From: Desulfovibrionaceae bacterium UBA3823
Lineage (GTDB): Bacteria > Desulfobacterota > Desulfovibrionia > Desulfovibrionales > Desulfovibrionaceae
NCBI GenBank assembly: GCA_002369295.1
Contig: DFDR01000145.1
Location: forward strand, 1 to 16,496
Length of the DNA: 16,496 bases
Reading direction: 5' to 3'
A program made the position numbers and the translations under genes. Within the stretch, counting starts at the first letter, position 1. The number at the start of each line of letters is the position of its first letter. The notes beneath the pieces were generated by a model. That model was not told the origin of the DNA, ran no database searches, and saw only the letters and a program-made list of their open reading frames with translations. Shown piece after piece: positions 1-5,700 of the stretch.

Positions 1-463
1 GATATGTTGCTTGTATTTTTGATTATTGAACGTGTAATCTTTCACTATCCTATTGTTCTTTTCATAGCTTATATTATAGTAATAATAATTTTCTTCAATG
101 CTTTTTTCATCATCAATCGTCATCTTTTTTAGTTTTATTTCTTCTAATGCATTTCTCTGTTCTTCTACATATATTTCTATATTTAATTTTTTCAGCTCTT
201 ATTATATGGTTAAGAAATAAATTTAATTTTAATCCATCATCTACTATTTGTGATTTTTTATTTATATCATTGTATTCAATATTGAGTTGTTCGTAATATA
301 TTTTTCTATTTATATCTAGCTTCATAGTTTTAGGATGATGCGGAAATGTTTCGTACTGTTCTATTTTATCAATAATAAATCTCTGGCTAACCTTTGTTGG
401 CATTAGAAGTTCTTGTTCACTATTAATTAAAGCTTCTAAATTTTCTATTGCTTCATATCCTCT
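1..463 (-). pseudogene. AT-rich transposase internal/C-terminal fragment, frameshifted
   Basis: Directly downstream of the N-terminal fragment, in another frame, runs an AT-rich coding stretch (GYEAIENLEALINSEQELL, then KVSQRFIIDKIEQYETF and DGLKLNLFLNHIIRAE). That frame decays near 193-199. The frame one base away stays open from about 200 to the window edge and continues the same kind of protein (ELKKLNIEIYVEEQRNALEE, then TIDDEKSIEENYYYYNISY). A single frameshift therefore splits one ancestral protein. The pattern resembles the region just upstream of the Y-R-E-K catalytic box of IS1634-like transposases, so that box should lie beyond base 1. Lysine-, isoleucine- and asparagine-rich codon use marks a low-GC donor, unlike the roughly 50% G+C N-terminal piece. 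It could instead be the end of an unrelated low-GC gene. Confidence 0.5.
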
Positions 464-794
464 GAAGCCAAGAGTTGCCATAGAGGCGATTGTCTGACTG
501 CCACACAGAAAGCATCTTACTGACTTCAGGCAAGCCACATTGAACTTTTATTTCGCTTAGGTCCCAATTTTCAGGAAAAATGAGCTTTGTGCGCTCCTCT
601 TCCGAGGCAAGAAGAAATCTGGCATTGGGATGGAAACGCAGTTTCTCGTCTACTGTCCCCCAATGGACAAGGCGGTATGCCTTCTTGCCGGTATCGGGAT
701 TCACGTGGCTAGGCTGCGTGGCTACGTACCGGTACTTCTTGTCCTTATGGATGGTGACCCGGTATGGGCTGTTGGCGTCCGGTTTCCTTGGCAT
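453..794 (-). pseudogene. Transposase N-terminal fragment (IS4/IS1634-like)
   Basis: This reading frame encodes 113 residues and resembles the N-terminus of large DDE transposases. It has a short basic start (MPRKPD), then motifs such as ATQPSHVNPDTGKK, HWGTVDE, LIFPENWDLSEI and NRLYGNSWL. The start at 794 is supported by a strong ribosome-binding site (GGGAGGGAGGACGT immediately before ATG). Intact members of this group are several hundred residues long, so only the first fifth or so is here. The frame ends at a TGA (455-453) exactly where the DNA becomes AT-rich, so the stop was probably created by the junction. No catalytic acidic triad is present in the fragment. Family assignment rests on pattern memory. 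That the gene is truncated is directly visible. Confidence 0.6.
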
Positions 795-805
795 ACGTCC
801 TCCCT

Positions 806-825
806 CCCAATAGAATTCTATTGGG
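806..825. repeat. Perfect 20-bp palindrome
   Basis: CCCAATAGAATTCTATTGGG reads identically on both strands and lies 12 bases upstream of the transposase start codon at 794. Its half-site CCAATAG/CTATTGG recurs in the imperfect inverted repeat at 875-904. It could be an operator, a transposase-binding subterminal site, or the arm of an element end. Only the symmetry is directly seen. Confidence 0.7.
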
Positions 826-874
826 TTCGGGTTCGACTATCAAGGAAGCGATGAAAAAGATATTTAAATTCAAG

Positions 875-904
875 CTATTGGCAAATTTCTCCCTTTACCA
901 ATAG
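875..904. repeat. Imperfect inverted repeat reusing the CCAATAG motif
   Basis: CTATTGGCAAA (875-885) faces TTTACCAATAG (894-904) across an 8-base loop, with one mismatch. It lies about 30 bases beyond the rapZ stop. On the minus strand it could fold as a weak hairpin after rapZ, but no clear T-run follows it. Because the same heptamer builds the palindrome at 806-825, I prefer the view that it belongs to the end of the insertion element. Confidence 0.5.
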
Positions 905-935
905 AAAATGCGCCAACATTCAGCGGGCACCAGAG

Positions 936-1982
936 CTAGCCGAGCGCCATGTGCCTGTGCTCAAGAGCCACCGGATAGCCCGCCTGGGCCAGGGCCTTGC
1001 GCACGGCCTCGGCCACGGCCACGGAACGGTGGCGGCCTCCCGTGCAGCCGAAGGCCACGGTGAGGCGGTAGCGCCCCTCGTTCTCCATGAGGGGCAGAAG
1101 GAAGAAGAGCAGATCCAGAAGCTTGGCGCGGAACTCCCTGGCCTTGGGCGTGGCGAAGACATAGTCGGAGACCTCGGGATCCTGGCCGCTGCGTGCTCTG
1201 AGCTCGGAGACGAAGTAGGGATTGGGCAGGAAGCGCAGGTCGAAGACGTAGTCGGCTTCAGCCGGAATGCCGTACTTGAAGCCGAAGGAGAAGACGTTGA
1301 CGCGCAGTGCCCTGAGGCCGCCCTGGGGCGAGCGGAATCGCCGCTGGATGACGCGGCGCAGATCGTGGATGGAAAAGCGGGTGGTGTTGACCACCATGTC
1401 GGAGGCGCTGCGCAGGCCTGCCAGCCGGGTGCGCTCCAGATGGACCGCGCTCTCCAGGCCTATGCCTTCGCGCTCCAGAGGATGGGGGCGCCTGGTGGTC
1501 ACGTAGCGGCGCATGATCTCGGGCGTGTCGGCTTCGAGGAACATGAGCTCGGGGCCGTAGCCGGCGTGGCGCAGGCTGGCAAGGGCATCCTGAATCTCGT
1601 CGAGGAAGCTCGTCTCGCGTATGTCGAGGCCGAGCACTATGCCCTTGAAGTGGGCCATGGAGGGCTTTTCCATGAGCTTGACCATCTCGGCCGCCATGCT
1701 GGACGGCAGGCCGTCGACGGTGAAGTAGCCCAGATCCTCGAAGACCTGCATGGCCGTGCTCTTGCCCGAACCGGAAAGGCCGGTCACGATGCAGACGCGC
1801 CGGGACGGGGCTCCGGCTTCGGGCCCGATTCTGCCGGCCTCGGGCCCGGTTCTGCCACCCGCTTCGTCCGCTTCGGAAGCCTGGGCGGCGTCAGGCAACC
1901 TGTCCGGCGCCGAAGCAGAGGATGCAGGGGCCGCGCCTGGCGGAAGATTGGACGGTAAGTCTGGCTTGGCGTGCGTGTCCAT
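936..1982 (-). CDS. rapZ: RapZ, RNase adapter protein / P-loop nucleotide-binding protein
   Basis: RapZ-family proteins bind nucleotides. In enterobacteria they present the sRNA GlmZ to RNase E and so control glucosamine-6-phosphate synthesis; the partner in other lineages is less clear. The 348-aa product carries a Walker A motif GLSGSGKS (residues 68-75), VDGLPSS (89-95), RYVTTRRPHPL (159-169), FSFGFKYGIP (231-240), DLRFLPNPYF (248-257) and the C-terminal FGCTGGRHRS (311-320), all family hallmarks. The ATG at 1982 is chosen because GGAG lies six bases upstream; a further in-frame ATG at 2060 lacks comparable support. Usual length is about 285-290 residues, so there is an extra N-terminal ~60-residue, Pro/Ala/Glu-rich segment with a repeated GPEAG motif. 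It follows hpf by 88 bases and is probably co-transcribed. ptsN, normally between hpf and rapZ in related clusters, is absent. Confidence 0.95.
   Translation of the reverse strand: MDTHAKPDLPSNLPPGAAPASSASAPDRLPDAAQASEADEAGGRTGPEAGRIGPEAGAPSRRVCIVTGLSGSGKSTAMQVFEDLGYFTVDGLPSSMAAEMVKLMEKPSMAHFKGIVLGLDIRETSFLDEIQDALASLRHAGYGPELMFLEADTPEIMRRYVTTRRPHPLEREGIGLESAVHLERTRLAGLRSASDMVVNTTRFSIHDLRRVIQRRFRSPQGGLRALRVNVFSFGFKYGIPAEADYVFDLRFLPNPYFVSELRARSGQDPEVSDYVFATPKAREFRAKLLDLLFFLLPLMENEGRYRLTVAFGCTGGRHRSVAVAEAVRKALAQAGYPVALEHRHMALG
1814..1856. repeat. Imperfect ~21-bp tandem duplication in the rapZ 5' coding region
   Basis: Two near-identical copies of a GC-rich unit of about 21 bases (cores GCTTCGGGCCCGATTCTGCC and GCCTCGGGCCCGGTTCTGCC on the plus strand) encode the repeated GPEAG motif in the non-conserved N-terminal extension of RapZ, just before the Walker A motif. 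Confidence 0.6.
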
Positions 1983-2070
1983 GCGCTGCTCCGGATGCGT
2001 CCGGGAGGGACGGCTGAAGCCTGCAGGGCGCGGAGAAGTCCCGCGCGCCCTGCACGGCATCGGAAGTCTG

Positions 2071-2607
2071 CTAGACGATGGGGTCGATGAGGCCGTACGC
2101 GCCGTTGCGGCGGCGGTAGACGACGTTCACGCGCTCGGACTCGGCATTGAGGAAGACCAGGAAGTCGGAGCCTATGCTGTCGAGCTGCATGATGGCCTCT
2201 TCGAGGTGCATGGGCTTGGGATTGAAGCGGTTGGTGCCGACAACGCCCTCGCCCTCGGCTTCGCCTTCAAGATTGTAGGTAAAGACGTCAACGCTGGCGT
2301 TGCGGGCCTCGCGGCGCTGCTCCTTCAGACGGGCGACGTGCTTCTTGATCTGGCTTTCGAGCTTGTCGTGCACGAGGTCGATGGCTGCGTACATGTCGCC
2401 GCTCTGCTCGCTGGCGTTGAGGTGCAGCCCCTCGCCGACCACGGTCACCTCGCAGCGGTTGCGGAACTTGTCCACTGTCAAGACGACACCGACTTCAAGG
2501 CCTGAGGACTTGCCGAAGAAGCGCCCCATCTTCTCCATGCGACGGCGGGCGTACTTCTTGAGGTGCTCGGAAGCTTCGAAATTCTTGAAAGTGAAGGCAA
2601 TATTCAT
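2071..2607 (-). CDS. hpf: Ribosome hibernation promoting factor, long form
   Basis: The 178-aa protein belongs to the HPF/YfiA/RaiA family, which binds the 30S subunit at the tRNA/mRNA channel and silences ribosomes in stress or stationary phase. Residues 1-~100 form the ribosome-binding domain (MNIAFTFKNFEASEHLKKYA start, basic helices around 17-27 and 84-102). After a flexible acidic linker (about 113-125), residues 127-178 (RFNPKPMHLEEAIMQLDSIG, then FLVFLN and YRRRNGAYGLI) match the C-terminal dimerisation domain of long HPF. Long HPF alone can pair 70S ribosomes into 100S particles. The start at 2607 is supported by AAGGAG six bases upstream (AAGGAGTACATATG). It precedes rapZ in the same direction. 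Its usual upstream neighbour rpoN lies 3 kb away behind an opposing gene. Confidence 0.95.
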   Translation of the reverse strand: MNIAFTFKNFEASEHLKKYARRRMEKMGRFFGKSSGLEVGVVLTVDKFRNRCEVTVVGEGLHLNASEQSGDMYAAIDLVHDKLESQIKKHVARLKEQRREARNASVDVFTYNLEGEAEGEGVVGTNRFNPKPMHLEEAIMQLDSIGSDFLVFLNAESERVNVVYRRRNGAYGLIDPIV

Positions 2608-2850
2608 ATGTACTCCTTGTTTTCCCCACCCCTCCAGGCCTGTCCGGACCTCGGAGGGCGCCGGCCGGAGCCGCGCGGGGAGCTTCAAGTCCGGATGCAG
2701 GGCAAGTCCCTGCGTCCACGGTGCTATTCAGCTTCAAGGGCCTTTTGCGCAGGCTCCCGTCCCAGCGGGAGCGTGCAGAAGTCCTCGATACGAAAGTCGC
2801 ATCCACCGCCAGTCTTGTCAACTTCAAGCGCACAGCGACACAGCGGCTCG

Positions 2851-2894
2851 CACAGCGCGCGGATGCGGCCGGCACAGCGCGCGGATGCGGCCGG
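2851..2894. repeat. 22-bp perfect tandem duplication
   Basis: Two exact head-to-tail copies of a 22-base GC-rich unit beginning CACAGCGCGC and ending GCGGCCGG occupy 2851-2872 and 2873-2894. A related partial start (CACAGCGACA) lies just upstream at 2831. It is non-coding as far as I can tell and would fall in the hpf leader if the upstream promoter candidate is used. Confidence 0.85.
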
Positions 2895-2933
2895 CAGAGG
2901 ATGGCAAAGGATGGTGTCTCCGTTCAACGGCCA

Positions 2934-2962
2934 TTTAAAAAAACGTCTAGCGAAATGCCCAA
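2934..2962 (-). promoter_or_regulatory. Candidate sigma-70-type promoter for hpf-rapZ
   Basis: On the minus strand TTGGGC (2962-2957) and TTTAAA (2939-2934) are separated by exactly 17 bases. The -10 lies in the AT-rich patch of an otherwise GC-rich region. The match is moderate (3/6 and 4/6), and the resulting leader of about 320 nt would include the 22-bp tandem repeat. A perfect TTGACA at 2821-2816 nearer hpf has no acceptable -10. Confidence 0.3.
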
Positions 2963-3023
2963 GCCCTGCGAAGGGCTAACTCTCCATATGAACGGTTTTT
3001 CGGACTGGGACTTGCCTTCGCAG
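2962..3023. repeat. Overlapping, mutually exclusive inverted repeats
   Basis: AGCCCT (2962-2967) and AGGGCT (2972-2977) form a perfect 6-bp stem closed by a GCGA tetraloop. CTGCGAAGG (2966-2974), which overlaps that hairpin, is also perfectly complementary to CCTTCGCAG (3015-3023). RNA could therefore adopt either fold but not both. No T-run follows either one closely. Confidence 0.45.
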
Positions 3024-3051
3024 AGAATGATGTGGAAAAGTCGAAAAATCC

Positions 3052-3081
3052 TTGCCATATTTCGCCTTTAGCCGTTACAAG
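3052..3081 (+). promoter_or_regulatory. Candidate promoter for the Sel1-type repeat gene
   Basis: TTGCCA (3052-3057, 5/6 match to the -35 consensus) is followed after 18 bases by TACAAG (3076-3081, 4/6). It sits in the AT-richer part of the intergenic region and would give a leader of about 190 nt before the ATG at 3278. Confidence 0.3.
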
Positions 3082-3277
3082 CAGGCCCGGGCAGTTCTGC
3101 CCACTCCACGTCTCAAAAAAACTCAAATTCTTTAACGCCTTCTCCACCCGCCGGCTCGCCCTGTTGGCCTGTCCAGGCGGCGCCTCGCTAGCGGCGGCCT
3201 TGGAGCCCGCCCGTCCCGGCACCCCAGAACAACACTCAAGCCAAGGCTCTTCCAGCCGACTTCGGAGAAGACAAGCC

Positions 3278-5473
3278 ATGAAGCTTCAAACCGACCTTCC
3301 CAACTGCACCGCACAGCCCGACCAGCCTCTCCTCGACCCCGCCCCCTCCCTGCCCCCCTCTGCCGAAGCCGCAGGCAGCGCGATCCAGGACGACCTGGCT
3401 GCCCTGGCCCAGGCCGGCAGCCCCAGTGCCCAGGCCAAGCTTGGCGACCAGCTGCTCTACGGCAAGGGCTGTCCGGCCAACCAGCCCCAGGGCATTTCCT
3501 GGCTCTGCAAGGCGGGCCTTGCCGGCGACCTCGACGCCATGCTCGGCCTCGGCCGGTGGTACATGACAAGAACGCCGAGCTACAGCCTCGACCAGGCGCG
3601 CTTCTGGATCGCCAAGGCGCTTGCCACGGGAAGCCCCCTGGCTCAGGAGTGCATGGGCGATGCCGTGCTCGCCCTGAATCTTGGCCCCGAGTGCGTCGCC
3701 AAGGCAGCCCAGCACTACAAGACAGGGGCGCGCTCGAATCCGAACTGCCTCGCCAAGCTCCTTGAGCTGCACTACAAGGGGATGCTCGGCGCGATTTCCT
3801 CCCACGAGCGCAGGATCTGCTTCCAAAGGCTGGAGACGCTCGCCAGCCAGAAAGTGATCCACGCCCTGCGGGTTGTGGGCGAGAGATGCCTCGTGATCCT
3901 GAAGCGCAAAGCCGTCACGCGCCTTCGGCAGGGCGCCGAGCTCGGCGAGCGGACCTGCCAGCGCAAGCTGGCACTGGCCATGGCACGCACCAAAACCAGC
4001 ATACGCGCCATGAAGGAGGCCTGGCACTGGATGTCGCTTGCGGCCCAGGACGATCCCGAAGCCCAGTACGAGCTCGGCGTCTGGCTGGCGAAGGGACGGG
4101 GATGCAAGGCCGACCCCAAGCAGGCAGAGCACTATTTGCGCCTTGCCTCCTACTCTCTTCCCAAAGCCCTGGTCAAGCTCGGCATCCTGCTTGCGGACGA
4201 TGCAGACGAAGCCCGCAAAGCCGAGGGCCTTGCCATGCTTGGCAAGGCTGCCTCGCTCGGCCTGTCCGAAGCCTGCTTCGAGCTTGGCGTCCGCGCCCTG
4301 GCCAGCAACGAGAGAAAGGAGGCAGCAGACTTCTTCCAGCAGGCCGGCGGCAGCCACGGTCCGAGCCTGCGCAAGCTCGCCGAGATGGCGCTCGACGAGG
4401 CGCACGGCCAGAACGACGGCAAAGCCTGGGATCTCATGGCGCAGGCCGCCGGTCTCGGCGACGCCGAGGCCATGCTGGCCCTGGCGCGCCGCAAGCTCGC
4501 CATGGCGAAACAGGCCGGGGAGGGCGAAGGCGCTCATGCCCTGCGCAGAGAGGCCTACCGGCTTCTGCAGGGAGCCTGCCGGAAGAACCATTCCCAGGCC
4601 ATGTACGAGCTCGCCCTGCTCGCCGAGGCAGGCGCCTCCGAGTGCGGCTGCGCCAAGACGCTTCACGCCAAGGCGGCCCGGCTCGGGCATCTGGGCTCCA
4701 TGGAGTGCCAGGCAGATGCCCTGCTTAACGAGGCAAGGGCGGCCAGCAAGGACTTGCCGGGCCCGGCGACCAAGGGCCACGGCCTGACGCGCGCAGGCAA
4801 GGCCGCCAAGATCCTGCGCCAGGCAGCCGGCCTCGGCAGCGCGGCTTGCGCCTGCAAGTACGGCGCCCTGCTGGAGGAGGGGTACTTCGTGCCGCAGAAC
4901 CTGCCCCTGGCGCTTTCCTGGTACGGCAAGGCGGCCGCCAAGGGCGACAGCGAGGGGCACTGCCGGCTGGGGATGCTCCTCCTGAAGATGGGCGGCCCCC
5001 GCGAAGCCGAAGGCTGGGCCGAACTTGCCAAGGCCGCAGGGCTCAGACATCCCGACGCCAGAACCGCCCTGGCCAGGCGCAGCCTGGCCTGCGGAGACCG
5101 GAACCTGGCCGGGGACTGGCTGGAAGCGCATCTGCAGCGCCTGGCGGACCAGAACAGCCCCGAAGGCATGTTCCTGCTCTCAGAGGCCCTTGACCGGAAG
5201 TGGTTCCAGAGCCGCCGCCTCGGCGAGGGCCACAGCATGCTCGTCAAAGCAGCCGATATGGGGAACGTGGACGCCCTGCTCAGACTCGGCGACATGCACG
5301 CCTTCGGCAGAGGCATCGACCAGAACCGCGAAAAGGCCAGGGTGCACTATGCCAAGGCCTTCATGCTGGGTTCGCGCGAGGCGGGCGAGCGCCTGAAAAG
5401 CCTGCCTGTGCCGAACGGCAACGAGCCCTGGATGGGCAAGAGGCTGAACAGGAAGCGGAAGGCGACGAAGTAG
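3278..5473 (+). CDS. Sel1/TPR-like repeat protein, 731 aa
   Basis: The protein is built almost wholly of degenerate ~35-36-residue alpha-helical repeats of the Sel1-like (SLR) type, which usually act as scaffolds for protein-protein contacts. Clear copies are near residues 49-84 (AQAKLGDQLLYGKG...), 258-292 (DPEAQYELGVWLAKGRGC...), 521-560 (YGALLEEGYFVPQNLPLALS...) and 663-706 (NVDALLRLGDMHAFGRGI...). Copies between them are more worn. Residues 1-45 are Pro/Ala-rich and show no signal peptide or membrane segment, so a cytoplasmic location is likely. The C-terminus is a basic tail (KRLNRKRKATK). ATG 3278 is chosen because GGAG lies upstream at 3263; the frame is open further upstream, but that part looks non-coding. 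It is transcribed against rpoN and away from hpf, splitting that cluster. Codon use matches its neighbours, so a recent foreign origin is unlikely. Partner unknown. Confidence 0.85.
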   Translation: MKLQTDLPNCTAQPDQPLLDPAPSLPPSAEAAGSAIQDDLAALAQAGSPSAQAKLGDQLLYGKGCPANQPQGISWLCKAGLAGDLDAMLGLGRWYMTRTPSYSLDQARFWIAKALATGSPLAQECMGDAVLALNLGPECVAKAAQHYKTGARSNPNCLAKLLELHYKGMLGAISSHERRICFQRLETLASQKVIHALRVVGERCLVILKRKAVTRLRQGAELGERTCQRKLALAMARTKTSIRAMKEAWHWMSLAAQDDPEAQYELGVWLAKGRGCKADPKQAEHYLRLASYSLPKALVKLGILLADDADEARKAEGLAMLGKAASLGLSEACFELGVRALASNERKEAADFFQQAGGSHGPSLRKLAEMALDEAHGQNDGKAWDLMAQAAGLGDAEAMLALARRKLAMAKQAGEGEGAHALRREAYRLLQGACRKNHSQAMYELALLAEAGASECGCAKTLHAKAARLGHLGSMECQADALLNEARAASKDLPGPATKGHGLTRAGKAAKILRQAAGLGSAACACKYGALLEEGYFVPQNLPLALSWYGKAAAKGDSEGHCRLGMLLLKMGGPREAEGWAELAKAAGLRHPDARTALARRSLACGDRNLAGDWLEAHLQRLADQNSPEGMFLLSEALDRKWFQSRRLGEGHSMLVKAADMGNVDALLRLGDMHAFGRGIDQNREKARVHYAKAFMLGSREAGERLKSLPVPNGNEPWMGKRLNRKRKATK

Positions 5474-5535
5474 CGCGACGCTGGCGGCGCCAGCTCAGCG
5501 GCCTTCGGCAGACGCGGGGGGCGCTGAGCCAGGCC

Positions 5536-5556
5536 GCCGGCGCGCCCTGCGCCGGC
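5536..5556. repeat. Strong GC hairpin between convergent genes
   Basis: GCCGGCGC (5536-5543) and GCGCCGGC (5549-5556) form a perfect 8-bp stem with a five-base loop, 62 bases after the stop of the Sel1-type gene. There is no following T-run, so it is not a canonical intrinsic terminator. It may still act as a 3' stabiliser or pause site for the plus-strand transcript. Confidence 0.5.
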
Positions 5557-5625
5557 CCAGCCCGCGATCGCCTGCGGGAGGGGCTGGCACAGTCCCGCCA
5601 GGGATACGCTGAACAATTCATCATC

Positions 5626-5666
5626 GGCTCGACTGCTCCTTGACATTGCCAGGAGCTAGCCGAGCC
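5626..5666. terminator. Possible terminator hairpin downstream of rpoN / the Sel1-type gene
   Basis: GGCTCG-ACT-GCTCCT (5626-5640) pairs with AGGAGC-TAGC-CGAGCC (5651-5666), giving two 6-bp stems separated by a small internal loop and capped by a 10-base loop. It lies 35 bases beyond the rpoN stop on the minus strand and about 150 bases beyond the opposing gene. No long T-run follows in either direction, so termination is only a suggestion from its position between convergent genes. Confidence 0.35.
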
Positions 5667-5700
5667 GCCTCGCTGAAAAACGCCTTTTGCCAGTGCGTGC

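Larger units (their letters stand above)
1..910 (-). mobile_element. Degenerate insertion-sequence remnant (chimeric, truncated by the window edge)
   Basis: This stretch differs sharply in base composition from the rest of the window. Bases 1-450 are about a quarter G+C, 450-900 about half, and everything after about 920 is strongly GC-rich. It holds two transposase fragments on the minus strand joined out of frame, described separately, and CCAATAG/CTATTGG inverted repeats between the transposase start (794) and the end of rapZ (936). I read it as an old insertion next to rapZ that has suffered an internal deletion or recombination plus frameshifts. The right boundary is set by composition only, because the other end and any matching terminal repeat lie outside the window. 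The family (IS4/IS1634-like DDE transposases) is inferred from remembered sequence patterns and is not certain. Confidence 0.65.
2608..3277. other. Long intergenic region between divergent hpf and the Sel1-type gene
   Basis: I see no convincing gene in these 670 bases. Open frames exist on both strands but lack ribosome-binding sites and conserved protein patterns. The region holds a two-copy 22-bp tandem repeat (2851-2894), candidate promoters in both directions (2934-2962 minus, 3052-3081 plus), and a pair of overlapping inverted repeats (2962-3023). An AT-richer central part (about 2930-3135) is what one expects of a bidirectional control region. Confidence 0.6.

Noticed and set aside
826..840. 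A GGTTCGACT string resembling a tRNA T-loop near the mobile-element remnant
   Set aside because: The flanking five-base arms are not complementary and no acceptor or anticodon arms can be drawn, so there is no tRNA or attachment-site evidence.
2793..2821. A perfect TTGACA (minus strand, 2821-2816) as a promoter for hpf
   Set aside because: At spacings of 16-18 bases the -10 position reads CGACTT/GACTTT/ACTTTC, which is too poor.
3236..5131. A ~630-codon open frame on the minus strand antisense to the Sel1-type gene
   Set aside because: It lacks a ribosome site and recognisable domains. High-GC coding DNA routinely leaves the complementary frame open, and the plus strand has clear Sel1-type repeats.
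5536..5556. The GC hairpin as a canonical intrinsic terminator
   Set aside because: No T-run follows on either strand, so it is listed only as an inverted repeat.
5640..5670. A 13-base match (GCTCGGCTAGCTC on the minus strand) between the rapZ stop region (about 924-944) and the DNA downstream of rpoN
   Set aside because: A 13-base match between two sites in a GC-rich 16-kb window is expected by chance, and flanking sequence does not extend it. It is not evidence of a duplicated rapZ end.
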